Shown here: piece after piece, positions 18,918 to 28,216 of the stretch
Position numbering within the stretch: position 1 is the first letter of the stretch
How the letters are laid out: the number at the start of each line of letters is the position of its first letter
NCBI RefSeq assembly: GCF_000152985.1
Contig: NZ_CH672395.1
Span: forward strand, 1,959,687-2,023,686
Reading direction: 5' to 3'
Length of the DNA stretch: 64,000 bases
From: Leeuwenhoekiella blandensis MED217
Lineage (GTDB): Bacteria; Bacteroidota; Bacteroidia; Flavobacteriales; Flavobacteriaceae
Notes under the pieces: generated by a model
What the model saw: only the letters and a program-made list of their open reading frames with translations
The model's database searches: none
What the model was told of the DNA's origin: nothing
Program-made: the position numbers and the translations under genes

Positions 18918-21900
18918 GAGATTTCGGTTTGATTTTCAATGATTGCGCAAGAGGTAGCAGCAAGCGCTATGTTGTGCATTTTGGCAGAAACAAGAATTGC
19001 CTTTGGCGTAGAAGGGATGATCTCATTTTTGGCCTTTTCCTGATGCATTAACACCACATCGGTTAGATAGTCTACATAGGGCAGCTGCTCAAGATGACTT
19101 ATGAGCATACTTTTTATAACACTTACACCAAATATTAAGCTGGAAACATCTTCAAAAGCCCAAGGAGAAAGCCATTTTTTTATTGCTTCCTGCAATTCAT
19201 TTTTATAATAGTAGTCATCATAACCTTTATGAAATTTCACCTTTAGTGAAACCGTAATGGGTTCGTAAACAGGATTTATAACTTGGGGCTTAACAAAGAA
19301 TGAACTCCTGGCGTTTAGAAAGTCTTGAATTTCATTTAGAAGTGCCGTGCTACAGCGAGGTTCAAAAAGATCGTATGTGGGTTTGTTAATGGTGTTGGGA
19401 ATAACCACTAAGGTTACATTTCCTGCTGATTTAAACTTTGTCTTGCAGGTATGATTGATGCATTTTACCTTATAAATGTCTGGAAAGTGTTGAAGAACAA
19501 GATGCTCATAATCCCAAAGCGTTAGGGCTCTGTCTTTATGGCGAAGACGTTCACTTATGCGTTTGTAGTAGGCCTCTTGAGATTCTTGAGTTTGACCATT
19601 AAAACTAGCATAAGGCTGTTTTACGCTTTTGATTTGAGCCAGTCTGGTATTTAATTTACTGATGGTCTCAGCGGGTAATCCATTTTTTAAATGATCTGTT
19701 GATGAGGTTGCTAATTGCGCTTTTGCAACTTGCGTATGAATGTTCAAAAACCTGCAAACGGCATCAAAATCACGTGGTGTATGTGCTTGTAACCAAATAT
19801 GACCTGATGGCAATAGACTCGATTCAAGTGTGCTGGACTCAGGAAGAGCGATCGTTACAATTCCCGTTTTTAAAAAGTTATCGGTTTCATCTCTAATTAT
19901 TTCTTGTGTTGAAAGCGGCTTCCAACCTTCATCAGTAAGAACAGACCATTTTATCTTTTCATTTTCGGCAAATGATTCTTTTAAGGTGTTTTCGGTTCCT
20001 TCTTTTATTTCAAAAAGAAGATTGATTTGGTTGCCGGGCTTGGCATTGGTTAAACCTAAATGAAGAAAACCACCTTGATCATATTTTGGAAAAAGTGAGG
20101 AGTCTTCTATAATACCATAAGGATGTATTTGTAATAGCTTTAGTTCATTTATAGCATTTTCACCTATCTTTTTGCTTTTGAAATCTAATTTTTGCGATGC
20201 GTGATAGCTCAGAGCTAAAGATTCTAAAAGCGGAGTATAAGGCTCATTGGGGATGATTACCTCTGCATTTTGAGCAGCAAGAGCCAAAGCATAATGTTTT
20301 GAATACTGCGCGTGGTAGAAACTTGTATTTAAAGAAATCTTGATCGCTTCCTCTTCAGCTTTTATTCCAGTAGCGCTTAAACTTTTTATATTGATGTCGG
20401 TTTCTGAAGATGCCTCCTCAAAAAGTGGATGTTCATTTTTTGAATGAATGGTAGAGAAGCTTTTGTTTTCATCACCTATAGTGATCTGTGCATTAAAATG
20501 TGCGCTGCTCTCAACAATTAAGTTTTTAGGATTATTGGTAAAACTTTCTGAAAGTTCTGTCAGTTCTTTTAAATCGGTTTGGGAGTCTATGTTATAGATG
20601 CTTTTAACATAGGCTCGAGATGAATTGATCGTTCCGCTTCGGTATCCCATATAATGGGCTGCAAAATCATCAGGAAGATTAAGCCAATTCAATCTTAGAT
20701 TGATTTCGTGCCAGTTTTTCTCATAAAGTTCCGGACATTTAATTTTGAAACTCGACTTTTGAAAGGGACGAGGTCCAAAAGGGTAGAAGGGCTTTGAAGC
20801 ACTTAAATTCCCCACATCGTTGCTGAGTTCTAGATCTGTTAAACCATCAACAGCTACTGCAACTTCTACTTCATTCAAAGAGCAATCCCCAAGTTGTTGT
20901 GCCAGATCATAAGCTTCAGGAGAAGTGATAGGAAGTTCAAACTTTACAACAGGATTTTCGTTAGAATAAGCTCCGCTATGAATTTCAGGATTATAGGCTA
21001 TTATTGACTTTTCTGTAGCTTCTATGCGGAAAGCAAAATCTATAAACCCTACACCGGTACTCGTTATAAATTCTGGATAAAGGCTTTCGGTCTGTAGTTT
21101 AAATGGTCCCAACCATCCTTTTTCTCCTGTAATGTAAACGTTGATGAGCTCGATCAAAGCTTCTTGTGCAATGGTTTGATCTTCATCAAATGAGGTATGA
21201 ATACAAACTTGTCTTGTTCCCGAACTCATTTTTAGCACTGAAGCACTTACTGCAAATCCCAAGGTAGCATCAGGTAATGCGGGACGATCTTTAAAAGTAT
21301 TAGGATATCCAAAGGGTAACCAGAAAGGGTTTTCTTTTAAATCTTCTTCAACACCGTCAAAACTATTTGTTTTTTGGGAAGCCTTAATTACTTTTTCGGT
21401 AGGATCTTTATAAATGCTTTTAATACTTGTGAGCGTTGCTCTATTGAGAACTGTAGTTTGCTGAGTCTCATAAATCCGTGGGGTATTGTTTTCATCTTTT
21501 CCTGCTAAAAGCTGCGTTTGTTCAGGAAGTGCATATTGGTCAATATTCTTGGCAAGCTCAAATAGCAAATGCACTTGATCTTTTTGCGCCGGCTTCTTCT
21601 GTATCTGAAGTACTTCAGCATAATAAAAATCTAAGTGTCGCTGAGTTATGGCGTTGAACCGAAGTTTTGAATGTTCTAGGAGTTTTAAAAAGCATATGAA
21701 TAGCGTGAGGTGCGGAGTGACATCTTTATTTATTTCTGCTTGATCTAAGAACGATTGAAGAGTTTCAGCATCTCCTGCCAAGAAAAATTTTTGCCAATCA
21801 CCGGTTGGATTTTCAGGCGTATGTGTATTGAAAAAATGAATTTCTTTTGCAAAATTATGAGCAAGTTGCATATAATCTGTAAGTTCCAAATCGTTCAGAT

Positions 21901-21997
21901 TAACCTTTTTCGGGTCTAGGAATGTCGCAGATCGTTGCGCTTGAGAGGTGCCTCTCAAGTTCATTAAAAAAGTATCTATGCAGGTTGCTGTCATCAT
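18911..21997 (-). CDS. Baseplate J / gp6-like wedge protein (Afp11-like)
   Basis: A 1028-aa protein. The C-terminal third (about 800-990) has the baseplate-J signature: ISERLRHKDRALTLWDYEHL, then DIYKVKCINHT and LEQLPYVDYLTDVVL. The long N-terminal part is a mix of beta domains that match no other family I know, as is usual for the large Afp11-type proteins. It forms the wedge core linking spike hub and sheath. Starts MMTATC, with two possible adjacent ATGs. It directly follows the gp25 gene with no gap and overlaps the next wedge gene by 7 bases. Confidence 0.9.
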   Translation of the reverse strand: MMTATCIDTFLMNLRGTSQAQRSATFLDPKKVNLNDLELTDYMQLAHNFAKEIHFFNTHTPENPTGDWQKFFLAGDAETLQSFLDQAEINKDVTPHLTLFICFLKLLEHSKLRFNAITQRHLDFYYAEVLQIQKKPAQKDQVHLLFELAKNIDQYALPEQTQLLAGKDENNTPRIYETQQTTVLNRATLTSIKSIYKDPTEKVIKASQKTNSFDGVEEDLKENPFWLPFGYPNTFKDRPALPDATLGFAVSASVLKMSSGTRQVCIHTSFDEDQTIAQEALIELINVYITGEKGWLGPFKLQTESLYPEFITSTGVGFIDFAFRIEATEKSIIAYNPEIHSGAYSNENPVVKFELPITSPEAYDLAQQLGDCSLNEVEVAVAVDGLTDLELSNDVGNLSASKPFYPFGPRPFQKSSFKIKCPELYEKNWHEINLRLNWLNLPDDFAAHYMGYRSGTINSSRAYVKSIYNIDSQTDLKELTELSESFTNNPKNLIVESSAHFNAQITIGDENKSFSTIHSKNEHPLFEEASSETDINIKSLSATGIKAEEEAIKISLNTSFYHAQYSKHYALALAAQNAEVIIPNEPYTPLLESLALSYHASQKLDFKSKKIGENAINELKLLQIHPYGIIEDSSLFPKYDQGGFLHLGLTNAKPGNQINLLFEIKEGTENTLKESFAENEKIKWSVLTDEGWKPLSTQEIIRDETDNFLKTGIVTIALPESSTLESSLLPSGHIWLQAHTPRDFDAVCRFLNIHTQVAKAQLATSSTDHLKNGLPAETISKLNTRLAQIKSVKQPYASFNGQTQESQEAYYKRISERLRHKDRALTLWDYEHLVLQHFPDIYKVKCINHTCKTKFKSAGNVTLVVIPNTINKPTYDLFEPRCSTALLNEIQDFLNARSSFFVKPQVINPVYEPITVSLKVKFHKGYDDYYYKNELQEAIKKWLSPWAFEDVSSLIFGVSVIKSMLISHLEQLPYVDYLTDVVLMHQEKAKNEIIPSTPKAILVSAKMHNIALAATSCAIIENQTEISC

Positions 21998-22411
21998 CTA
22001 TTTTAATTCGGTTCCTTCATTGATGTAAAACGGGTAAACCATATTCCCTCTAGAATTGGTTAACCGCACCGTATAATGCACGATCATATGTACTTCTCCT
22101 TGAGCAATGCGCGTTTGATCAAAATCAATCTTATTGAGCTCAATACGTCTTTCGTGATACAGAATAGCCATACGCACGCGGTCTGTTATATAGGTTCGCA
22201 TACTCATATTGAGACCTTCAAAAACAAAATCACTTAAGCTTGACCCGTAGTTGGGTAGCATTACACGTTCGCCCAATTTTGTATTTAATAGAATATGGAG
22301 ACTTTGATTGATATCTTCAATTCCGCTAACGGTCTTGACACTTTTATTCTCGCTGCTAAACTCTGGAGGAAAACTCCATCCGGTACCTAAAAATGACTCT
22401 TCAATTTTCAT
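21998..22411 (-). CDS. GPW/gp25 family baseplate protein (Afp9-like)
   Basis: A 137-aa gp25-like wedge protein which in phage T4 and eCIS nucleates sheath assembly on the baseplate. Key motifs are INQSLHILLNTKLGERVMLP and NYGSSLSDFVFEG, containing the family's conserved GERVMLPNYGS segment. I chose the ATG at 22411. An in-frame GTG at 22429 would add six residues and overlap the stop region of the PAAR gene; the ATG lies 10 bases after that stop, a normal spacing in this operon. Confidence 0.92.
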   Translation of the reverse strand: MKIEESFLGTGWSFPPEFSSENKSVKTVSGIEDINQSLHILLNTKLGERVMLPNYGSSLSDFVFEGLNMSMRTYITDRVRMAILYHERRIELNKIDFDQTRIAQGEVHMIVHYTVRLTNSRGNMVYPFYINEGTELK

Positions 22412-22421
22412 AATCTTACTT

Positions 22422-22721
22422 TTATCCACCTATATCAACTGTGGGAGCACCAATAGAAATACTGCCGCCGTGCGCTGTTGAGTCTCCCATTCTGGCCGCC
22501 GGCATTCCACCAATCAAAACACTTGTTGAACCCGAAGAGATTACATCAGGAGGCCCTACACAAACCGCATTATCTCCAACCCGAGCTGCGGGCATTCCTT
22601 CAATAAGTACGGTAGGTTCTCCCGGACCAATTACAGGACCGCCTACGTGAGGCACAGGAGGTGTTCCCGGAGTTTGCATCGGGCAGGTATGCATGTCGTT
22701 AAGTCGTGCTGCAAATGGCAT
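22422..22721 (-). CDS. PAAR-domain spike tip protein (Afp10-like)
   Basis: A 99-aa PAAR protein that caps and sharpens the spike. The sequence is Gly/Pro-rich with the typical repeat pattern: NDMHTCPMQTPGTPPVPHVGG, then EGMPAARVGDNAVC and GGMPAARMGDSTAHGG. His and Cys residues (HTC near the start, C in AVC, H in AHGG) could bind the metal found in PAAR tips. It is a plain PAAR with no fused effector. It starts 4 bases after the stop of the spike gene. Confidence 0.95.
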   Translation of the reverse strand: MPFAARLNDMHTCPMQTPGTPPVPHVGGPVIGPGEPTVLIEGMPAARVGDNAVCVGPPDVISSGSTSVLIGGMPAARMGDSTAHGGSISIGAPTVDIGG

Positions 22722-22725
22722 AGGT

Positions 22726-24459
22726 TTAATTTATTTGTACTAGTGATCCTTTTAAAACAGCTACTGCCGAAGTTGAAAATTCGGCACCGGCAGCTCCTTC
22801 TGCTTTTAATTCTTGTTGGGCTTTTATTGTAATATTTTGTCCTTCCAGGTTGAGGTCTCCTTGAGCATTTATTGAAACATCACCGCTACTGCTTAGGGCA
22901 ATGCCATCGCTGTTGAGAGTGATCGTACTATTACCGTTATCATCAATAATGACTTCTTCTGTATCGTCGTTTATAAGCACACTGCGACCTCCCGGAGTTA
23001 CAATAGAAACTGATTTGCTTTCATCGTTGAATAGCAACTGAATTCCGCTTTGGGTGAAAATTCCTTTTTCATAATTATCGTCTGAAGCTGAAAGCGGAGC
23101 AGGTTTTGCGCTGCTATGTAATCCGCCTAAAATTACTGCGTCGTTAGGATCGTCATTGATAAAGCCTACAATGACTTCGTCGTCAATCTCAGGCCTAAAC
23201 AAAATACCGCGTTCTTCACCGGCATCCGGTAAGGCGATACGTGCCCAGATTCCTTCTTCAGCATTATTGATTATGGGAATTTTGACCATAATGCGTTCTT
23301 CTGCATTGGGATCATCCTGTATCTGCGTGACTTTACCTATCTGGAGGCCACTTACTGCGGGAACGATTCCCGAAGCCGCAGGAGGATTCACCTCAAAGGT
23401 TTCACTGAACCATTCCGGATTCAAACCATATTGAAGATTTGAAAACCAATTACCCTCTGTGATTTCGTGGCTTACAGCGGTTATATATGCCTTTCCATTA
23501 AAGCGCGTGCCCAGGCCTTTTAGTTCAACAGTTATTCCCGGTTTTGCAATCGCACTACCTTGCATTTTAATACGTCCTCTATTGTAGGATAAGAGGTGAA
23601 GCACCTTTTTAGCATCGGCCCATTCCTGAAGCTCTTCTTCAGTAAGGTTTCCACCGTGATCTAATTTATAATTGTCGAGACCAAGAATTTCAGCTAAATC
23701 TGCATTTGACAAATTTCCCTGTTGAACTTCACTAAGTTCCTGAGCTTCTTTTTCACTTATTTCTTGATTATTGCTGTTCCAGCTGTATGCTGTAATTGTT
23801 TTTAAGGCGTTGCGAGCGTCAATCTCTCCATCAAAATCATACAGGTTGAGGCCATACTCAAGCGTGATAGCAGGATCTGCGGAAATGTCTGGTTTCTTTA
23901 CTGTGACTGATTGATCTTCTAGAAAACAAAGTTGACCGTTAATCTGTGCACGAAGCGCTAAAAAATCCCAATCTGAAGTCTGATATTGAATCAATTCGGG
24001 ATGTACATAGGTTGAGCCTTCGACGGAAGCATTAATGCCGGCGTTTGAAAGTATTTCTTCAATAATATCGCTATCGCTACTCTCGTAGTAATACTTGCTT
24101 TTACGACCTAAAGTAAGCTTGACTGCTTCGTGTTTACATTCTACAACTAGTACCGCTACCGATTCCCGAATTTTAATACTATGGCGAATCACCTTACCTT
24201 TAAATATAGTCTCCACATCATTGGCGTAACCGGCCAATAGTTCAATCTCACTACCCGGAACAAAATCTTCAGACGAACTCACATCAAAACTTCCACGAGA
24301 TACGTCACCATCAACCAAAACTATTGATGCATATGGAATTCGGTTAACTTCGTGATTGATTACCATAGACTTTACAGATAAAGAAGAACTTTTATCTGTG
24401 CCGTTTATCATCAATTTGACACTAACAATTCCTGTGTTTATGGTATTTGCAATGCTCAT
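22726..24459 (-). CDS. VgrG-like spike protein (Afp8-like)
   Basis: A 577-aa spike protein with the gp27-gp5 plan. Residues 1-350 form the hub region (gp27/phage GpD-like). About 360-470 is an OB-fold gp5 domain (GLQIGKVTQIQDDPNAEERI, IWARIALPDAGEERG, DDEVIVGFINDDP). From 470 to the end is a Gly/Asn/Ile-rich beta-helix needle (NSTITLNSDGIALSSSGDV). The protein ends shortly after the needle with no effector extension, so the puncturing function alone is expected. Between the LysM hub gene and the PAAR gene, 12 and 4 bases apart. Confidence 0.95.
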   Translation of the reverse strand: MSIANTINTGIVSVKLMINGTDKSSSLSVKSMVINHEVNRIPYASIVLVDGDVSRGSFDVSSSEDFVPGSEIELLAGYANDVETIFKGKVIRHSIKIRESVAVLVVECKHEAVKLTLGRKSKYYYESSDSDIIEEILSNAGINASVEGSTYVHPELIQYQTSDWDFLALRAQINGQLCFLEDQSVTVKKPDISADPAITLEYGLNLYDFDGEIDARNALKTITAYSWNSNNQEISEKEAQELSEVQQGNLSNADLAEILGLDNYKLDHGGNLTEEELQEWADAKKVLHLLSYNRGRIKMQGSAIAKPGITVELKGLGTRFNGKAYITAVSHEITEGNWFSNLQYGLNPEWFSETFEVNPPAASGIVPAVSGLQIGKVTQIQDDPNAEERIMVKIPIINNAEEGIWARIALPDAGEERGILFRPEIDDEVIVGFINDDPNDAVILGGLHSSAKPAPLSASDDNYEKGIFTQSGIQLLFNDESKSVSIVTPGGRSVLINDDTEEVIIDDNGNSTITLNSDGIALSSSGDVSINAQGDLNLEGQNITIKAQQELKAEGAAGAEFSTSAVAVLKGSLVQIN

Positions 24460-24471
24460 AAGTCTGATGGA

Positions 24472-25167
24472 TCAGGTTGTTTTTTCTAGAATTGGAGGAA
24501 AGAAAAGCTCTTGCCCCGGTCGCAATTTTCTAAAGTTGGTTAGCCCATTTACTTGCGCTACCTGTAAATAATATTTAGAATCGCCATAGATGCGATAGGC
24601 CATTAAGGGTAATGTATCGCCCTCCTCGACGGTGCGAATATGCGTAAGGTCTGGTGAATTTCTATTTTCATCTGCCAGACGTAATTCAGGGTCTATCGTC
24701 TCCTTAAATTTTGCTTTAATGACTGCTCTTAAGGGAGTTCCCTGAGGATTGAATAATTTATATTCAATATTCATCTCAAGCAGAATACATTTAAACAGAA
24801 GGCTTCCCCAACGTATTTCTAAATAATAGGGGCGATGTTCATCACCCGAATATTCAAACGTCACATTTTTAAACTGTTGAATATCATCTACCACACCGGC
24901 ATCCTTGTCATCGTTAGGATTATGCGCAATAATGCCGGTGCGATCAAACAAAAATTCTAGATCAAGATCTTTTGGTGGCATCTTTTCAAATCGCGGGTCA
25001 TTTCCGCTAGAGCCAGAAGCCTGGTCGTCACTGTATTCTATCTTGTAGCTTAACGTATATTTCTCAGGATTTAGTAGTGAATTAAAAACACCATCGGCAA
25101 CCTTTTCGCTGAATTTTATATCGCGAAAGGCTGTTATTTTGAGTTTAAAAAGTTCACCTAAAGCCAT
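24472..25167 (-). CDS. eCIS baseplate hub/tube-adaptor protein with LysM domain (Afp7-like)
   Basis: A 231-aa protein: residues 1-165 match the CIS tube-adaptor domain (LNPEKYTLSYKIEYSDDQ, DLDLEFLFDRTGI), and residues 175-231 are a C-terminal LysM domain (EEGDTLPLMAYRIYGDSKYY, LRPGQELFFPP). Such proteins join the tube to the spike hub, like T4 gp53 or Afp7. Its ATG shares one base with the stop of the preceding 53-aa gene (TAATG), so translation is probably coupled. Confidence 0.93.
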   Translation of the reverse strand: MALGELFKLKITAFRDIKFSEKVADGVFNSLLNPEKYTLSYKIEYSDDQASGSSGNDPRFEKMPPKDLDLEFLFDRTGIIAHNPNDDKDAGVVDDIQQFKNVTFEYSGDEHRPYYLEIRWGSLLFKCILLEMNIEYKLFNPQGTPLRAVIKAKFKETIDPELRLADENRNSPDLTHIRTVEEGDTLPLMAYRIYGDSKYYLQVAQVNGLTNFRKLRPGQELFFPPILEKTT

Positions 25168-25328
25168 TATCTTTCGTTTTTCCGTTCATGAATGCGCATT
25201 ACCTGTTCTACACAAGCTTCAATGATTTTGTCTTTCTTATCGGTTGAAGATGTGGCGGCTGCGTTTGTAGACGCAGCATTATCGCTCACATTGATCTTAA
25301 TGTGTAATTCTTTGATCTCTATGGGCAT
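25167..25328 (-). CDS. DUF5908 small protein
   Basis: A 53-aa protein, MPIEIKELHIKINV at the start, then an Ala/Ser/Thr linker and a helical C-terminus ending VMRIHERKNER. The opening motif is that of DUF5908, a family found in eCIS loci between the tube and hub genes; its role in the particle is unknown. It begins 2 bases after the stop of the second tube gene and its stop overlaps the next ATG by one base (TAATG). Small size, conserved position and coupling argue that it is a real gene. Confidence 0.88.
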   Translation of the reverse strand: MPIEIKELHIKINVSDNAASTNAAATSSTDKKDKIIEACVEQVMRIHERKNER

Positions 25329-25330
25329 AC

Positions 25331-25765
25331 CTAAGATTTAAAATAATTGTAAGCGAGTTCTATGGTTTCTATTGCTATACTATTTTGCTCTGCATTAAAA
25401 TCTGAAACCGACCATTTAACGGGATAAGCGTGAACTACATTCCAGGTCACCAGAGGTTCATGTTCATTATTCAAAAGTTTAATCGTGATATCTGTAGGAC
25501 TGAAATCAAAATTTTCTACAGCGTCTTTGCACCATTTGATAAGTTTTGAATCACTTACGAGTCCGCGTTTGAGGACCAGATTAGGAAACTTGGTTCGTAC
25601 GGGTAGTTTATGCTTAAACCTATTTTCTCCACCTTCGGCAAATTCTTCCGTTTCTATATCTACTGAAAGTCCGCTCACCGATTGAAACTGATGATCGATT
25701 TCCGGAGAAACCGCACCAAATTCAACTTTAAAGTGAAAACCAACCGGTGGATAGTAGTCTGCCAT
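25331..25765 (-). CDS. Tail tube protein, gp19 family (second paralogue, Afp5-like)
   Basis: A 144-aa tube protein of the T4 gp19 family: YYPPVGFHFKVEFGAVSP at the N-terminus, the FQSVSGLSVDIETEEFAEGG loop, and IAIETIELAYNYF at the C-terminus. It shares the same plan with the upstream tube protein but is clearly diverged. In eCIS one paralogue forms the bulk of the tube and the other the start near the baseplate; position next to the hub genes suggests this copy is the baseplate-proximal one. Its ATG overlaps the stop of the first tube gene by one base. Confidence 0.93.
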   Translation of the reverse strand: MADYYPPVGFHFKVEFGAVSPEIDHQFQSVSGLSVDIETEEFAEGGENRFKHKLPVRTKFPNLVLKRGLVSDSKLIKWCKDAVENFDFSPTDITIKLLNNEHEPLVTWNVVHAYPVKWSVSDFNAEQNSIAIETIELAYNYFKS

Positions 25766-26202
25766 TATGCACCGTTTTGAATTTCTAGACCTTCGTGTAC
25801 AATTTCAATAGATTCAATGGCCACTTCATTGGCGTCAGACTTTAAATCTGTTGACTGTACTTTTATAGGAAATGCATTTTTTACTTTCCAAACTACAACA
25901 GGCGCGTGTTCTTCATTTAAGAGACTAATGGTAATGTCACGACGTTCGATGGTGTTGAGTTTTACACTGTTCCACCAAGCGAAGTATTCATTATCTGCCA
26001 AGAAGGTACCACGTTTCATAGTGATGTTGCTGTATTTTTGCATTCCCGGCATTTTGGTTTTACTGTATTCCGGGCTAGCTCCGTGTCTGTATTCTATAGG
26101 TTCTATTTCCACGTCAAGACCTGAGACCTCTGTGAAGCCTACGTTAGTTCCGCCCCAATCAACGAGGAAATGAAATTTTGCTAAAGGATATATTGCTGAC
26201 AT
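25765..26202 (-). CDS. Tail tube protein, gp19 family (main tube, Afp1-like)
   Basis: A 145-aa gp19-family protein that would polymerise into the inner tube through which cargo passes. Motifs: YPLAKFHFLVDWGGTNVGFT at the start, VSGLDVEIEPIEYRHG, KYSNITMKRG and VAIESIEIVHEGLEI at the end. Directly downstream of the sheath gene with a 40-base gap, the longest inside the structural part of the operon. Full length for the family. Confidence 0.94.
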   Translation of the reverse strand: MSAIYPLAKFHFLVDWGGTNVGFTEVSGLDVEIEPIEYRHGASPEYSKTKMPGMQKYSNITMKRGTFLADNEYFAWWNSVKLNTIERRDITISLLNEEHAPVVVWKVKNAFPIKVQSTDLKSDANEVAIESIEIVHEGLEIQNGA

Positions 26203-26242
26203 TTTTGTGATTTTTAATTAATACGATTAGATGTTTAGACTG

Positions 26243-28204
26243 TTATGATTCCTGCATTTTGTGAGAGAATTTTAGGACAATAAACTCTGCTGGTCGCACT
26301 ACAGCCATTCCTATTTCGATCGCCATAATTCCATTTAAGATATCTTCGGCGGTCATTGTTTCTCCAAGCCCTACACGCACATAAAAAGCATCGTTAGGTT
26401 TTGCTCCGGCTAGAGCTCCGGCACGCCATTGAAGATTTAAGAAGTTCTCGATCATCGCGCGTACTTTAACCCAAGTGTTGGCATCGTTACTTTCGAAAAC
26501 AAATTGTTCGGTAGCTTTTTTAACCGATTCTTCAACCATATTAAAAAAGCGACGTACAGGAACATAGCGCCATTCATTGTCATTACCGGCAAGGGTACGT
26601 GCGCCCCAAACCATAATGCCTTTACCTGTGAAGGGTCTGATGGCGTTTATAGATTTTCCTGCAACGGTATCAACATTTAGGCCTTGTTGATCTTCGTGAT
26701 CGATGAGGTGTGTCACACCTACAACACTATTTAAAGAAGTGTTGGCTGGTGCTTTCCAAACGCCGCGGTTAGCATCTGTTCGTGCATAAACTCCTGCAAT
26801 TGCTGCACCAGGTGGTAGCACGATGTATTCTCCTGCAATCGCACTTTTTATCGATTTTAATGCCGGAATCATTTCGGTTGCGGCGGTTTCGTAAGTACTT
26901 AAATAATTTGCTGTCGTGCTGCTGATATAATCTAATGCCGATTTGATTTCAGTATAGAAACTACTCACCGTAGGGAGTAATGCAGCTATTTGGCTTGATT
27001 GACTTTCGCTATCTACAAAATAGGTTGTACTACTTGAGGATGGCGTATAATCTACACCTGTTGTGGAATTAATTACATGACTAGCAGTAAAAGCATCATT
27101 GAAACTTTTGAGCATTTCACCCATAGTCTCCGTAATGGTATGAATACTGCCACTAGTCAAACTTGTATTAAATACCGAATTTAAATGCGGTTGTAAGGCT
27201 TGGTCAGGAGCTGTTGCCGAAGTGTGTTTTAATTTATAATTATCGGTTCCCACTTCAACAATATCTCGTATAAAATCAATTGCATCAGCATAGAATTGAA
27301 AAAGACTGAGTAGGTTCGTGATGGACGAACTTGTTGTGACCGTAGTAAGCATCTCCTGATACTGATTATCAACCGAGGAACTAGAGTCGGCAAGGTCACT
27401 CAGCTTATCTGTTACAAGTGCGCTGTCATCTATCAGTTCATCAAGTTGATTAGCAAGACTTTTTGCTTCTGCATCCTGAATCAAGTCAGCTAAACTAACC
27501 GAAACACCTCCTAAGCTTATTTTACCTTTTAAACTTTTGTAATGAACGGTTCGCGGTAAATTTGCTTTTAACCAAGGCGTGTACGCAGCTCCATATTTTA
27601 GGCTGTTCATACCAACGCCATTTCTAAAGGCACTTATATCTACTTCGAGATCTTCATTATCATTTTTAATACCTAACAAAGCAAAGCGATCACCTAATTT
27701 TCCGCATTGTTTTAATAATCCCTGATTAAAGGAGTCGAGATCAGCTTGATTTAATAAACAGGCATCGGGAGAAACTAAAATAGTAGGTTCATCTACCTTG
27801 GCAATTTTGGCTAAACCGCTTTCTAAATCTGTCAATGCAATACTATCTTCACCGCATTTGCCCACACTTACGATATAACAATCACCGCCACCATTTGCGT
27901 AAAATAGCCTTAGTGCATCATACAAGTAATAGGTATCCTCAATACTGAAGGAAGAGACCGATTTTGAAGCAGTAAGTTTTATGTCACTAATATTAGCTTC
28001 AGGAGCACCTCCAAAGAGCGCCACGAACTCTAGCATAGAGCCGATTTTCTTTGGAGTTAGCAATAAATCGTGTTCGCTTTTATTCGAAACTTTATTAGTG
28101 TAGCCTATAAAAGCCGGTATAGCCGTTTCTACCTGTGCTACCGAGGGAGGAAATACTGATATTTCTTCTACGTAAACTCCAGGCGTTTTGTAGGATGATG
28201 CCAT
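26243..28204 (-). CDS. Tail sheath protein with large central insertion (Afp2-4-like)
   Basis: A 653-aa contractile sheath protein. The N-terminal arm is SSYKTPGVYVEEISVFPPSV; the first core half ends with SLKYGAAYTPWLK (201-213). The second half starts at VLPPGAAIAGVYARTDANRG (462-481) and ends with the C-terminal sheath domain (WRYVPVRRFFNMVEESV, DILNGIMAIEIGMAVVRPAE). In most sheath proteins these two halves are joined by a short link; here about 240 residues rich in Ser, Thr and Asp lie between them, predicted helical. That segment should sit on the outside of the particle. Only one sheath gene is present, unlike the three of Afp. Confidence 0.95.
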   Translation of the reverse strand: MASSYKTPGVYVEEISVFPPSVAQVETAIPAFIGYTNKVSNKSEHDLLLTPKKIGSMLEFVALFGGAPEANISDIKLTASKSVSSFSIEDTYYLYDALRLFYANGGGDCYIVSVGKCGEDSIALTDLESGLAKIAKVDEPTILVSPDACLLNQADLDSFNQGLLKQCGKLGDRFALLGIKNDNEDLEVDISAFRNGVGMNSLKYGAAYTPWLKANLPRTVHYKSLKGKISLGGVSVSLADLIQDAEAKSLANQLDELIDDSALVTDKLSDLADSSSSVDNQYQEMLTTVTTSSSITNLLSLFQFYADAIDFIRDIVEVGTDNYKLKHTSATAPDQALQPHLNSVFNTSLTSGSIHTITETMGEMLKSFNDAFTASHVINSTTGVDYTPSSSSTTYFVDSESQSSQIAALLPTVSSFYTEIKSALDYISSTTANYLSTYETAATEMIPALKSIKSAIAGEYIVLPPGAAIAGVYARTDANRGVWKAPANTSLNSVVGVTHLIDHEDQQGLNVDTVAGKSINAIRPFTGKGIMVWGARTLAGNDNEWRYVPVRRFFNMVEESVKKATEQFVFESNDANTWVKVRAMIENFLNLQWRAGALAGAKPNDAFYVRVGLGETMTAEDILNGIMAIEIGMAVVRPAEFIVLKFSHKMQES

Positions 28205-28216
28205 AATAGAAAGTGT

